Numbered from the stretch's first letter, positions 23,487-33,075 are shown. The stretch is 44,528 nucleotides of DNA from Lentisalinibacter sp037382365 (GCA_037382365.1 JARRPZ010000027.1:1-44528); one strand, 5' to 3'. Program-made: numbers and translations. The notes: a model not told the origin generated them from the letters alone.

Positions 23487-25667
23487 CTACTCGATCAACT
23501 CATACACCGGCACGGTATCGTCCAGATTCAGGTGTCGGAGCGCATTGTCAAGCCGGTTTCGGATGCTGTCCCAGCGGGTCCGCTCGTCGAGGACACGGGG
23601 AGTTATCAGCACGACGAGTTCCGTGCGCTCCTTGCTCGTCTGATCCGACCGGAACAGACGGCCGAGCAGGGGGATGTCGCCCAGTCCCGGGACTTTGGCA
23701 GTTGTATCGTTGTTGTTTTCCGAGATCAGCCCGCCGAGCAGCACCGTCTCGCCGGAGCGCGCCACGACCTCCGTCGCGACGGAGCGCTCGAAGATCGCGG
23801 GCGCACCCTCGACTTCCGAGCCGCCCTCCACGGTCTTGGAGATGTTCTGGACGATGTTCATGACCACCAGGCCCTGCGCATTCAGCGTAGGCGTCACGGT
23901 AAGGTCTACGCCGGTCTTCCGGTACTGGACGGTGGTGACCTGGCGGTCGGATTCGATCGGATCGAAGAAGGTCGCGCCGACCGTCGGGATATCGTTGCCG
24001 ACGGAGATATTGGCGCTGACCCCGTCCCGGACGACCAGCGACGGACTCGAAAGGACATTCACGAGTCGATTCGAAGCCGACAGCCGCCCCTGGATGAATC
24101 CGTCACCGCCGACATAAGTGATGAATCCACCGCCGTCGGGCAAGCCCAGCCCTCCTTCCGTGCCATAGGACGTCCTCCCCCGCTCGAGTGCCCACTCCAC
24201 ACCGAGCGCGAACTCGTCCGTCAGCGTGACTTCCGCAATGGTGGCATCCAGCAGTATCTGGCGGGGCGCCGTATCCAGCCGCCGGATCATCGGCAGCAGG
24301 GACTGGTAGAGGGCCCCGGTCGTGTTGAATATCAATGCGTTGGACCGCAGATCGACCGACATCGTCAGGTTCTCGGACCGCACCGACACCGTTTCACCTG
24401 CAAGCCCTGCGGAGCGGCGTCCGCCATAGTCGTCCCGGCGTGACCGGAGTGCTCGATCGACGACGGTCCGGGCCGCGGTCTCACCCATCGCGACGGCGTC
24501 CGGACCACCGCCGCGGAGTGCCGATCGGGTGTCGCGAGGCTCCGATTCCGCTGTCTCCGGCAGCGCACCGGGTTCTCCCAGGAGCGGCGCGAGGGATCGA
24601 CCCAGCTCGTCTGCGCGAGCATAGCGTGGTGTATAGATGAAGTATTGCCTCTCCGCGCCGCGTCCCGGCTCGTCGAGGCGGCGCACCCAGTAGTCGACCC
24701 GATCGAGCAGTTCGCGGTTCGCAGCGAATACGGCCACCGCCCCCACAGACTCTATCGGCACGAACGCCACCGAGGTGTTCTGCGCGTCGGATCCGACCCC
24801 CGCGGGGACACCCTCCGCACGGAGCAACTCGACCACACTCTCCATGAACTCTTCCGGACCGACGAAAGTGAGCCGGACGAGACCGACGTGACGACCCCGC
24901 CGCGCCGGCTGATCCAGCATCTCGACGATATCCAGCGCCCGGAGAATCTCGAACCGCTCACCGGTGACGAACAGGGCGCTCTGCTGGGTGTCACCCACGA
25001 CCTGAGCGCCCACGATGTCCCGGAGCGTCCGCTCGATGCTGGCGCTGACGCCATAGCGCAGAGGTATGACCTGGAGTATCGGGCCGGGGACGTCCGGCAC
25101 GTCCCGGGGGCGGCTGCCGAGTCCGACGAAAACGTCCCCCTTGGCTCGTCGGTCCATCGGGTGCAGATAGAAGATTCCGTCGCGGAAGGTCACGCCCACG
25201 TCGCGTTCCGCGGCCAGCTCGGTGACCAGTGTGTAGAGACGTCGGCTGCTTACCGGCTCGCGGAGACTCAGCGTTACCGGCGACTGCAGATTCGGTATGC
25301 CCTCCGAGATAACATAATTCACATTCAGCAGTTCGCCGAAAGCATAGTGGAGGAATCGCTGCAGCGGCATCTCCTCGACGGAGACACTCAATGCGTCGTC
25401 GGCCCGGAAACGGGCCGAGAGATCACTGCGTGCCGGTCCCGGGGAAGCTCCGCCCAGCGACCTCAGTGGTTCGACACCGATCCGATCGGACAACTCGTCG
25501 GCCGTGACCACGACCCGGTCCTCGGCACTCTCCGGCTCTTCCACCTGCACCGTCGAAGCGATCGGCGAGACCGGCACGTCGTAATTCGTCTCGGTCGAGA
25601 CACAGCCCGAGACAGAGACGAACAGGAGGGTGATGAGTGGCAGGCGCAGCCTGGGGTTATTCATCAT
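23487..25667 (-). CDS. gspD: Type II secretion secretin GspD, lipoprotein form
   Basis: The outer-membrane channel of the type II system, 726 residues. The N-terminus is a lipoprotein signal peptide ending in VSGC (Cys near residue 22), so the secretin is probably lipidated, as reported for HxcQ and XpsD. This may remove the need for a GspS pilotin, and none is present. N0/N1-type periplasmic domains follow (from about residue 80). The secretin core carries VLSSPSLVVRDG, a GNDIPTVG segment and the C-terminal VPGLGDIPLLGRLFR and TELVVLITPRV motifs. Either of two adjacent ATGs (25667, 25664) may start the protein; both overlap the end of the gspC-like gene. It is the last gene of the operon. 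Confidence 0.93.
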   Translation of the reverse strand: MMNNPRLRLPLITLLFVSVSGCVSTETNYDVPVSPIASTVQVEEPESAEDRVVVTADELSDRIGVEPLRSLGGASPGPARSDLSARFRADDALSVSVEEMPLQRFLHYAFGELLNVNYVISEGIPNLQSPVTLSLREPVSSRRLYTLVTELAAERDVGVTFRDGIFYLHPMDRRAKGDVFVGLGSRPRDVPDVPGPILQVIPLRYGVSASIERTLRDIVGAQVVGDTQQSALFVTGERFEILRALDIVEMLDQPARRGRHVGLVRLTFVGPEEFMESVVELLRAEGVPAGVGSDAQNTSVAFVPIESVGAVAVFAANRELLDRVDYWVRRLDEPGRGAERQYFIYTPRYARADELGRSLAPLLGEPGALPETAESEPRDTRSALRGGGPDAVAMGETAARTVVDRALRSRRDDYGGRRSAGLAGETVSVRSENLTMSVDLRSNALIFNTTGALYQSLLPMIRRLDTAPRQILLDATIAEVTLTDEFALGVEWALERGRTSYGTEGGLGLPDGGGFITYVGGDGFIQGRLSASNRLVNVLSSPSLVVRDGVSANISVGNDIPTVGATFFDPIESDRQVTTVQYRKTGVDLTVTPTLNAQGLVVMNIVQNISKTVEGGSEVEGAPAIFERSVATEVVARSGETVLLGGLISENNNDTTAKVPGLGDIPLLGRLFRSDQTSKERTELVVLITPRVLDERTRWDSIRNRLDNALRHLNLDDTVPVYELIE

Positions 25668-26184
25668 AAGCAGGAGTGATGATATCCGTTGCATCCTCAA
25701 ACAGCACGAGCCGGGCGACCGCCTGTCCGTCGGATAACGTGACCATCCTGCCCGCGATCTGTTCGATGCGAACGCCGTGGACCGCTTCGCCAATCGCCAG
25801 ATCGTGCTGCTCGGCCGGACCTCCCCCCTCGGGAAGGACGTCCAGCACCGCGAAAGGCTCGCCAGCATCGAATATACCGCGAAGCACGAAGCGACGCCCA
25901 CCTATCTCGGCCTGGTCCGGTGCCGCTGCCTCGCTCGCGGCCTGCGGAACGCTCCCTTCCTTCGCCGGGTTCGATCCGGATGGCGGCGCCTCGACACCGA
26001 GCCACCTGTCCAGACGCTCGAACGCGAGTTGCGGCGATACCGGGAGCGCAGGCGCCACAGGATCGACTTCATCCGGCCCACGATCCACCGCCGATCTCGG
26101 CACATACACACGGGTAGCGAAATCGGCCACGGCGAGCGCGCCAAGCGCCAGGGCGGCGATCAGAATCTGGGCGCGTCGGGTCAC
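25657..26184 (-). CDS. gspC: GspC/XpsN-like inner-membrane protein without PDZ domain
   Basis: A 175-residue protein with a short cytoplasmic start, one membrane helix (about residues 6-22), a Pro/Ala-rich linker and a C-terminal homology-region-like domain. The last holds FVLRGIFDAGEPFAVLDV, a VHGVRIEQI strand and an IAGRMVTLSDG strand. The domain links the inner-membrane platform to the secretin in GspC proteins. The PDZ or coiled-coil C-terminal part of classical GspC is absent. Its place between gspM and gspD matches xpsN of Xanthomonas. The GTG at 26184 overlaps the gspM stop by four bases (GTGA). Confidence 0.82.
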   Translation of the reverse strand: MTRRAQILIAALALGALAVADFATRVYVPRSAVDRGPDEVDPVAPALPVSPQLAFERLDRWLGVEAPPSGSNPAKEGSVPQAASEAAAPDQAEIGGRRFVLRGIFDAGEPFAVLDVLPEGGGPAEQHDLAIGEAVHGVRIEQIAGRMVTLSDGQAVARLVLFEDATDIITPAYDE

Positions 26185-26735
26185 GCGTCGCCACCTCCCC
26201 GATAGTAAAGATCCAGCTCCATCGTCGCGCGGGCACCGCTGTTCGGCCCACCGCCGCCCCGCAGGACGGTGACATTCAGAGCCCGGACAAAGGCGTGGGG
26301 AAGCCCGGCCTCGATGCCGACATGGGCGCGGGCAACATCGACCAACGGCCCCTCGACCTGGATACGGACGCGGCCGAAAGCAAGACCGGTCGGCTCGTCC
26401 CGGCCATCGAGCACCCACTCGAAGACCGTCATCTCCAGCCCGGACGCTTCGAGGGCCGAGCGCAGTTCCTGCTGCACCCTCAGGCGGTACTCTGCACCCG
26501 TACCGGCGGCCGGCGCCCGCGCACCGAGGTCTTCGACCGACGCGCGGAGCGCATCCCGGCGTGAGAGGATCCGAGGGCCGATCTCCGCGACGGCTTCTGC
26601 ACGATCCAATTGCCGGGTCACAGTGAAGAGCCGATCATGCGCCGTTGCCTGCCCGTGGAGCCAGGGCACGACAATGAATCGCAGGACGGCCAGCACCGCG
26701 ACGAACACGACCAGCATGCGTGTGCGGCTAGTCAC
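26181..26735 (-). CDS. gspM: Type II secretion protein GspM-like
   Basis: A 184-residue inner-membrane platform protein. A single N-terminal membrane helix (about residues 8-26) is followed by a helical segment and a small ferredoxin-like periplasmic domain, the usual GspM layout. Sequence identity in this family is low, so the call rests on layout, length and position after gspL. The GTG start at 26735 overlaps gspL by eight bases; the stop overlaps gspC. Confidence 0.78.
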   Translation of the reverse strand: MTSRTRMLVVFVAVLAVLRFIVVPWLHGQATAHDRLFTVTRQLDRAEAVAEIGPRILSRRDALRASVEDLGARAPAAGTGAEYRLRVQQELRSALEASGLEMTVFEWVLDGRDEPTGLAFGRVRIQVEGPLVDVARAHVGIEAGLPHAFVRALNVTVLRGGGGPNSGARATMELDLYYRGGGDA

Positions 26736-27852
26736 CCGACCCGTCCTTTTGCGACGGATCTCCGCTCAACGTGAACGCCACCGCGAACGCCTGCCTCCCG
26801 GTGCGCTCCCGCCTCACAGGAGCCTCGAAGGCGACGTCTGCGAATTCCGACATACCCGATAACGCGGCCAGAATCTCGGCGGCATCCGGTGCGCTGCCGC
26901 GCACGCTGACGCGCCGACCCTCGAGATCGACCCGGCTGATAGTGGCACCCTGATTCAGCGCGATACCGACACCGCGCCAGACGCGCCGGGTCGCCACGCG
27001 GTCGGACCACAGATCGGCGAGAGCCGCGACCCGTTCCTGATAAGCCTGCGCTTCTTCGTCCGCCTGCAGACTCTCACTCACCGCCTCGACGCGTGATTGC
27101 AGTGTGCTCTCGCGCTGGGCGAGCGATGCCTGGAGGTACAGAGACGAGAGCATCAGATAGCCGATCAGGCCGCCGCCTGCCATTGTCGCAAGCGGTCGCC
27201 AGGCGATGGAACGCAGTCGTGAAGGGCGAGGTAGCGGGTTGCGGCAATCCCACCATTGCAGGGGATCGAGCCTGGTCAGACCCTGCGCGAGCTGCCGGCC
27301 GATCTTATCCGAGCCTCGCCACAGTTCGGGTTCGCGATCCGGGTCGATGCCGCGGGCCATCGCGACGAGTTCCCGTGTCGGCAGCATGCCACCCGCAGGC
27401 TGGCTGACACCATCGGGCAGCAGAAAGTAGCGGTAGCCCTGTCGCTCCACGTCCACCCAGACATCCCCGTCGAGCGGGGCCGCCAGTGCCAGGCCCTCGG
27501 GGACGATGAAAGGGGTGCCGGAGAACTCCGCGACCAAGGAATCGTCGAGTCGATAATAGGTCACATCGCGGCGATCCCCCTCTGCCGGTCCGATCAGTCG
27601 GAGGGTCGTGTTCGAACCACCCTCCTCCTGATCTAGCACTTTGCGAAGATCCCGCCTGCTGAGAGCCGGATAGCTTTCGCGGCGCTCGCTGTAGTGTTCG
27701 CGCCCGAGCACGACGACCAGCGGGAATCGCTCGCTGGCCTGGTCCGCAAGATTTCGGTGCTCGCGCGCGACCCATACCACTCGCGCGAGCAGCTGCTCGA
27801 ATACGCGGCCCCTGATCGAGTCCAGGATCGTATGTCGGCCTGATGCATTCAC
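26728..27852 (-). CDS. gspL: Type II secretion protein GspL-like
   Basis: A 374-residue protein that ties the ATPase GspE to the membrane platform. It has a large cytoplasmic N-terminal region (about 1-215), one membrane helix (about 222-242), a coiled coil and a PilN-like periplasmic domain (VDLEGRRVSVRGSAPDAAEI region). This is the expected GspL order, though the cytoplasmic domain is divergent. The GTG start at 27852 overlaps the gspK stop by four bases. Position between gspK and gspM supports the call. Confidence 0.8.
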   Translation of the reverse strand: MNASGRHTILDSIRGRVFEQLLARVVWVAREHRNLADQASERFPLVVVLGREHYSERRESYPALSRRDLRKVLDQEEGGSNTTLRLIGPAEGDRRDVTYYRLDDSLVAEFSGTPFIVPEGLALAAPLDGDVWVDVERQGYRYFLLPDGVSQPAGGMLPTRELVAMARGIDPDREPELWRGSDKIGRQLAQGLTRLDPLQWWDCRNPLPRPSRLRSIAWRPLATMAGGGLIGYLMLSSLYLQASLAQRESTLQSRVEAVSESLQADEEAQAYQERVAALADLWSDRVATRRVWRGVGIALNQGATISRVDLEGRRVSVRGSAPDAAEILAALSGMSEFADVAFEAPVRRERTGRQAFAVAFTLSGDPSQKDGSGD

Positions 27853-28730
27853 CGGGGCACCCCACTCGCAAACCGCTCCCGGGCCCAGACCTGGATCGGT
27901 TCCGCGTTGTAAGGCAGGATACCGACGATCAGTCGACGCTGCAGAGACACGTCACGGTAAGTCCCGGCCAGGCGTATGCCGATACCGGGCCCGGTCAGTG
28001 GCACGATTTCGTCGTCGGCACCCATTCGCGCGAGATCCCAAAGCCGGTCCTGATCCAGCGTCCCCGCGTCCCGTGCAGCGAGAACGGCTCGCACCGTGGA
28101 CTCCGGCATCCACATACCCAGAATCTCCGACGGCGCGGTGAGTGGATTGAAGCCCGGTGTCGGATACAGCGTCATCAGCCTGGAGAGCCGGCTATAGAGT
28201 TGTTCGTCGATACCGGGGATCAGCCGTAGTTCGTCGAAATACTGGACCGGCCCCCCGACCCCGCCGCGCATCATAGCATCGGGCACCTGGCGGGCACCCC
28301 GGCCGGATATGCCGATCCAGGCACCGACACGGTCCGTGATCGTCTTCGCACGGCCGGGATCGACATCCAGCGCCTGCAGCAACTCGAAGAAGCGCTGCGT
28401 GTTGGTCAGAGGAAGGCGCAACAGGCCCGACTGATCCTGTAAGGAGAACTCGAGACCATCGACGCGAAACGGTTCGCCGTGGAAATTCCAGGCGGCCGCG
28501 TACAGATTCTCAGAATCTGCGTCTGCTGATAGTGGCTCCGTCAGCATCGTATAGATCAGTGCGGCTTCACGCGACTGGAGATAGAGAGCCGCCTCGGCCC
28601 GATCCTGGAGGGCCTGCGCCCGCTGGGTCTGATGCCGGGCGAGCAGCGCGATCTGCGTCACCACCAGCATCACGATCGCAGTCACCAGCAGCACCTGGAC
28701 CAGGGCCACGCCGGACTGGCGGACCTCCAT
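27849..28730 (-). CDS. gspK: Minor pseudopilin GspK
   Basis: A 293-residue tip pseudopilin, the largest of the set. The prepilin peptidase site is SG^VALVQVLLV (cleavage after Gly7). Position +5 is Gln, not Glu, consistent with GspK lacking the conserved Glu5. A long globular domain follows, with the IPGID segment (helix-hairpin-like) and the LNPLTAP-like stretch FNPLTAPSEIL typical of GspK. The ATG shares one base with the gspJ stop (TAATG). With GspI and GspJ it would form the tip complex. Confidence 0.9.
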   Translation of the reverse strand: MEVRQSGVALVQVLLVTAIVMLVVTQIALLARHQTQRAQALQDRAEAALYLQSREAALIYTMLTEPLSADADSENLYAAAWNFHGEPFRVDGLEFSLQDQSGLLRLPLTNTQRFFELLQALDVDPGRAKTITDRVGAWIGISGRGARQVPDAMMRGGVGGPVQYFDELRLIPGIDEQLYSRLSRLMTLYPTPGFNPLTAPSEILGMWMPESTVRAVLAARDAGTLDQDRLWDLARMGADDEIVPLTGPGIGIRLAGTYRDVSLQRRLIVGILPYNAEPIQVWARERFASGVPR

Positions 28731-29407
28731 TATTCTGACTCCAGATAGGTGGCCAGCAGGTAATCTGAGCGCGACGGGATCCGGAAAACCGTCGATGCTC
28801 CGCCGAGTGTCAGTTCGATTTTCTCGGGATGCTGGCGACGGACCAGCCCGTCGTACTCCGTGTACCAGTTCCGAGCGGTCCCTGCGAAATCCTCAGCCAT
28901 CGCACGGGAAGGCAGGTCCCGCCAGCCGAAATAGCGAAACCTCGGCTCCGGCAATCCCCGTTTGACGATCAAACGATGCCGGAAGTCCATGCGCTGATCG
29001 GCATTCGCCAGCAATCGGTCGCCGAACGGCGCTTCCTCGTAGACCAGCTGCCATGCCCCCGATCCGTCCGGTTCCCGGAAGACCCGGACGAGGGCAGGCC
29101 GGCCAACGCTGAAGATCGGGCTCATCGTGACGAGGGTCATCCCTTCGTCCCTGCCCAGGAAATAGAAGCCGATCCCACCGGCCTCGTCACGGACGACGTA
29201 AGGCAGCGTGTCCTGCAGCGCAGCGGCCAGCCAGTCGAGCCGCTGGTACGCCGCCTGCGCCTCCGCGAAGCGTCCGAGCCGGCCGTCCCAGTAACGCATG
29301 AAGAAAGAATAGGAGTAGGTCGCCATGCCGATCACGGCCGACAGTATCGTCAGCGAGACCAGCATCTCGACCAGCGTGAACCCTCTTATTGCGCGAGGGG
29401 CAGCCAT
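28730..29407 (-). CDS. gspJ: Minor pseudopilin GspJ
   Basis: A 225-residue pseudopilin with leader MAAPRAIRG and the type IV pilin-like start FTLVEMLVSLTIL, with Glu at +5. The C-terminal domain is beta-rich. It would assemble with GspI and GspK at the tip of the secretion pseudopilus. The ATG at 29407 lies 22 bases inside the end of gspI. Confidence 0.88.
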   Translation of the reverse strand: MAAPRAIRGFTLVEMLVSLTILSAVIGMATYSYSFFMRYWDGRLGRFAEAQAAYQRLDWLAAALQDTLPYVVRDEAGGIGFYFLGRDEGMTLVTMSPIFSVGRPALVRVFREPDGSGAWQLVYEEAPFGDRLLANADQRMDFRHRLIVKRGLPEPRFRYFGWRDLPSRAMAEDFAGTARNWYTEYDGLVRRQHPEKIELTLGGASTVFRIPSRSDYLLATYLESE

Positions 29408-29811
29408 GCCACCTCCTGGTAGAGAAACCGGCGTCGGGTACCGTCACGCTCCAGCTCCAGTTCCACGTCGTAGAGACGGAAGCGGGGCTGATAACTCACG
29501 AAATCGGTCGCGGTCGGATCGAAACGTGGCGGCGGCGCACCGAAACGGACGGTCGTCGCCGTGTAATGGTATTCGACGCCGAACAACACGCCCCGACCCT
29601 CGATCTCGGGCACCGGCTCGGCCCGCAGTGTTTCCCGTACGGCCGGCACGATCCACGGCAGCGGCGCCAGCAGTTCCGTTATTCGTGAGGCCCGATCACT
29701 GGCATCCAGCGCGGTTCGCACCGACAGCGTCGCCGTGGCAAGGACCGTGAACATGATCACGGCGGCGACCAGCACCTCGACGAGGGTGAAGCCTCTCTGG
29801 ATTCGCTTCAA
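29386..29811 (-). CDS. gspI: Minor pseudopilin GspI
   Basis: A 141-residue pseudopilin with a short basic leader (MKRIQRG) and FTLVEVLVAAVIMF after the cleavage site. The start codon is TTG at 29811, which overlaps the gspH stop by four bases (TTGA). No other start keeps the leader intact. Position between gspH and gspJ and the short length fit GspI. Confidence 0.87.
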   Translation of the reverse strand: MKRIQRGFTLVEVLVAAVIMFTVLATATLSVRTALDASDRASRITELLAPLPWIVPAVRETLRAEPVPEIEGRGVLFGVEYHYTATTVRFGAPPPRFDPTATDFVSYQPRFRLYDVELELERDGTRRRFLYQEVAWLPLAQ

Positions 29812-30209
29812 TACTCCGCTCCCTCCGGCAGTAGACTGAGGGTGCGTCGCTGATCACGCACGAGCGCCACGATCTCTTCCCGATCCGCGATACCGTTCGG
29901 ATTTATGCGCACCTGCTGGGCCGGCTCGAAAAACAGATAGTCGAAGGTCCTGCGGCTGCCCGCCTCGGCTTCGCCGCGCCACCGGAGTTCCGTCCCGGCT
30001 GCGTCGATCGACACGGTTTCCGAACGCAGGAATGCATCCATCCCGATGCGGTCGACGAGGCGTGCGAACTCCAGCCATTCCGCCTGTGCCCGGGCCTTTT
30101 CGACCTGTGCCACACCGAGGGGGACGACCAGGGCAGTAACCAGCGCCAGCAACACGAAGACCAGCAGGACTTCGATCAACGTGAATCCGTGGTGTGCACC
30201 GCTCTTCAC
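29808..30209 (-). CDS. gspH: Minor pseudopilin GspH
   Basis: A 133-residue pseudopilin. Leader MKSGAHHG is followed by FTLIEVLLVFVLLAL with Glu at +5, then a small beta-rich domain. The GTG at 30209 overlaps the gspF stop by four bases (GTGA). In-frame sequence upstream lies inside gspF and is not part of this gene. Identity as GspH, not another minor pseudopilin, rests on gene order (F-H-I-J-K). Confidence 0.85.
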   Translation of the reverse strand: MKSGAHHGFTLIEVLLVFVLLALVTALVVPLGVAQVEKARAQAEWLEFARLVDRIGMDAFLRSETVSIDAAGTELRWRGEAEAGSRRTFDYLFFEPAQQVRINPNGIADREEIVALVRDQRRTLSLLPEGAEY

Positions 30210-31420
30210 AGCGCCGTATCCGTCACCGACGTGATGCTCAGCATGATCACGACGACGACGGCACCGATGATCAGACCCATGAACAGGATGAGCGCCGGCT
30301 CCAACAGGCTGGTGAAGCGTTTCGTCCATCCCGCGAATGAATCGCGGCTGCGGGATGCGATCTCCGCGAACACCGCATCCAGCGCGCCGCTCTCCTCCCC
30401 CACCTCGATCAGAGAACTGTAGAAGTCCGGGAACAGGCGTGTCCGGCTCAGGACAGAGGCGAGACCCTCGCCGCGACGGAGACGTTCCAGTGCCACGGCC
30501 AGTTCGCGCCTGATCGGTGCGCTCGCGACGGATCCCGTCGACAGCTGCAGCGCACGATCGACGGGCACGGCGGCCTCCAGCATCATCCCCATAGCGCTCG
30601 CGAAACGGATACGCTCCACGGTGGAAACGAGACCGCCGAGCCCGGGGGCACCGGCCGCGAACTCCTGCCATGCGGAGCGCAGCCCCCGGAGGCGGGAGAG
30701 ATTCAACGCCAGCAGGATCAGCACGATCACGAGCGCGCCCAGGATCAACTGGTAGCGCTGCACGAATTCGCTGACGCTGATGAGCGCCGACGTGTACCAG
30801 GGCAGATCCGGATAGTCGGCGAACAGAGTGGTGAGGTTCGGCACCACGAAGTTGAAGATGAACAGCAGGGCGAGTACACAGACGGTCAGTATGACCGAAG
30901 GGTAGATCAACGCCGAGATAATCTGCTGACGCAATTCCCTGCGGAAACGGAGGTCGTCAGCGAGCCTGCGGAAGACGTCCCCGAGCCGGCCGCTGGCCTC
31001 ACCGAGTGCCAGCAGATTCACATAGAGTGGATCGAAGATTTCCGGCCATTCGGCGGCGGCGGCCGACAACTGCTTGCCTTGCTTCAGCGACTGATGCAAC
31101 GTGTCGAGCAGGCGCCGAGAGGCCGGCTGGCTGGCACCGCGCCTCAATACCTCCAGGGCGCGGTCGATGCGGATTCCGTTCTCGAGCAGCAGGGCGAGTT
31201 CGGCCGTGATCACTTCCAGTTCCGCCAGCCCAACGCTCGCTCGCCGGACACCGAGGGACTGCCGCCAGTCCCGCGCTTCGGTCGCCGGCAACAGTTCGCT
31301 CACGAGGATGCCACGCCCGCGAAGCTCGGAGCGCGCCTCGGCGACACCGGACGCATCGACGGTGCCCCTGACGCGGCTCCCGGCCGAATCGAATCCGGTG
31401 TATTGATATCGTTCCTGCAC
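30206..31420 (-). CDS. gspF: Type II secretion platform protein GspF
   Basis: A 404-residue polytopic inner-membrane protein. It has two repeated GspF cytoplasmic domains (about 60-190 and 265-390) and three membrane helices (about 165-190, 220-240, 370-395). Family motifs such as LGEASGRLGDVF and VGEESGALDAVF occupy matching places in the two repeats. It forms the platform that receives force from GspE. The GTG start shares one base with the gspE stop (TAGTG). Confidence 0.94.
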   Translation of the reverse strand: MQERYQYTGFDSAGSRVRGTVDASGVAEARSELRGRGILVSELLPATEARDWRQSLGVRRASVGLAELEVITAELALLLENGIRIDRALEVLRRGASQPASRRLLDTLHQSLKQGKQLSAAAAEWPEIFDPLYVNLLALGEASGRLGDVFRRLADDLRFRRELRQQIISALIYPSVILTVCVLALLFIFNFVVPNLTTLFADYPDLPWYTSALISVSEFVQRYQLILGALVIVLILLALNLSRLRGLRSAWQEFAAGAPGLGGLVSTVERIRFASAMGMMLEAAVPVDRALQLSTGSVASAPIRRELAVALERLRRGEGLASVLSRTRLFPDFYSSLIEVGEESGALDAVFAEIASRSRDSFAGWTKRFTSLLEPALILFMGLIIGAVVVVIMLSITSVTDTAL

Positions 31421-33066
31421 TAACCGGCCACGCGGAACACTTCCTCGACCGTGGTCTCGCCGGCGAGCGCCTTCATCAGCCCGTCCTCGACGAGGAGTCG
31501 CCCGCCGCCAGCGCGCATGTGTGCCCGCGCATCAGCGAGGAAACTATCGCCTTTGTTCATACCGGCGATGACGTCGTCGCAGCGCAGATATTCGACGATG
31601 GCCATGCGCCCGTCATAGCCGGTCCGCCCACATTCATCGCATCCGACCGCCTCACGGAGATCGTACTCGTGCATCCCGAAGCGCTCGGCGATCTGTCGCA
31701 GGCCGTAGCGGCTCAGCAGCTGTTCCGCCCGGGGGTGGGGATGGGAGCAAGAGCAGAGGCGTCTCACCAGCCGCTGCGCGACGATGGAGCGCAAAGCCGC
31801 ATTCAATAGGAACTCCTCGACGCCCAGATCCAGCAGGCGCGTGTAAGCACTGGGCGCATCACTGGTATGCACCGTCGAGAAGACGAGGTGACCGGTCAGC
31901 GCCGACTGCATCGCGACGGCAGCCGTCTCACGGTCCCGGATCTCCCCGAGCATGATGACGTCCGGGTCCTGGCGCACGATGCTCCTGAGACCGCGGGCAA
32001 AATCGAACCCGATCTCCGGCTGGATCTGCACCTGGTTGATGCCCTGCAGCTGATACTCGATCGGATCTTCCAGGGTGATGATCTTCACTTCGGGCCCGTT
32101 TATCCGGCCGAGGAACGTATAGAGGCTCGTGGTCTTGCCCGAGCCCGTCGGACCGGTCAGCAGGATCACCCCGGAGGTCACGCGCAGGTCCTCGAGGATG
32201 CGTTCCTCGATGTCCGTCGACAGACCGAGACGCGCGAGGTCATAGACGAGGGAGGTCTTGCGCAGGAACCGGAGCACGGCGCTCTCGCCGCCCTCTCCGA
32301 GCGGCAGGGCCGATACACGGATGTCCACGTCCTCGCCGGCGATCCGCAAATCGATCTTGCCGTCCTGCGGTCGCCGGCGCTCGGCGATATCCATGGCAGC
32401 GAGGATCTTCAGTCGCGTGATGACCGGCAGCACCATTGCCGCAGGTATCGTATCCACTTCATGCAGTACGCCGTCGATGCGGAAGCGCACGCGCGCCCGC
32501 CCCGCATGGGGCTCGATGTGCATGTCGGAGGCACCCCGGCGCAGCGCTCTGGCGACGAGCGAGTTCAGGAGATTGACCGTCGGCGCCTCGGACGCGAGTT
32601 CCCGGAGCCGGTCTTCTTCGACGAGGGAGAGGCCGTCGAAGCCCGCGGCTCCGTCCTCCAACCCGAGGCGGCCCTTCAGCGCATCGAAATCGTCGGCAGA
32701 GAGCAAGCGCAAGCCGGGCTTGAGATCGCGCTCCGCGAGCCAGCCATTCACCTCCGGATCGAGCGGCGAACTCGTCGCGAAGACCCACCCATCGTCGCCC
32801 CGCTCCCAGGGCAACCAGCCACGGTCGAGCAGGAATTCCAGCGGCAGTTCGCTGGCACCTTCCGGCAGATCCCAGTTCGGGAAGTCCCGTGCCGCGAGTA
32901 TCGGCACGTCGAACCAGCGCGCGTAGATGGCCGGCAGCGCCTCGGCAGGCAGGCTGCCCATATTGACCAGTATCTGATCCAGCCGCCCGCCGTGGCGCGC
33001 CTGGTATGCCCGCGCTTTCTCCAGGTCGGCTGCCGGCACGCCATGTTCAGAGAAGACTTTCAGCAC
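31420..33066 (-). CDS. gspE: Type II secretion ATPase GspE
   Basis: A 548-residue hexameric ATPase that drives pseudopilus assembly. Walker A GPTGSGKT is at 305-312, the Asp box LEDPIE at 332-337, the Walker B region DPDVIMLGEIRD at 367-378 and the His box TGHLVFSTVHT at 391-401. The zinc-binding cysteine motif is present but unusual: Cys438-x-Cys440 in place of the usual wider first pair, then Cys476-x2-Cys479. The GTG start at 33066 lies nine bases after the gspG stop and has only a weak ribosome site. Confidence 0.95.
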   Translation of the reverse strand: MLKVFSEHGVPAADLEKARAYQARHGGRLDQILVNMGSLPAEALPAIYARWFDVPILAARDFPNWDLPEGASELPLEFLLDRGWLPWERGDDGWVFATSSPLDPEVNGWLAERDLKPGLRLLSADDFDALKGRLGLEDGAAGFDGLSLVEEDRLRELASEAPTVNLLNSLVARALRRGASDMHIEPHAGRARVRFRIDGVLHEVDTIPAAMVLPVITRLKILAAMDIAERRRPQDGKIDLRIAGEDVDIRVSALPLGEGGESAVLRFLRKTSLVYDLARLGLSTDIEERILEDLRVTSGVILLTGPTGSGKTTSLYTFLGRINGPEVKIITLEDPIEYQLQGINQVQIQPEIGFDFARGLRSIVRQDPDVIMLGEIRDRETAAVAMQSALTGHLVFSTVHTSDAPSAYTRLLDLGVEEFLLNAALRSIVAQRLVRRLCSCSHPHPRAEQLLSRYGLRQIAERFGMHEYDLREAVGCDECGRTGYDGRMAIVEYLRCDDVIAGMNKGDSFLADARAHMRAGGGRLLVEDGLMKALAGETTVEEVFRVAG

Positions 33067-33075
33067 AGTCGCCGC

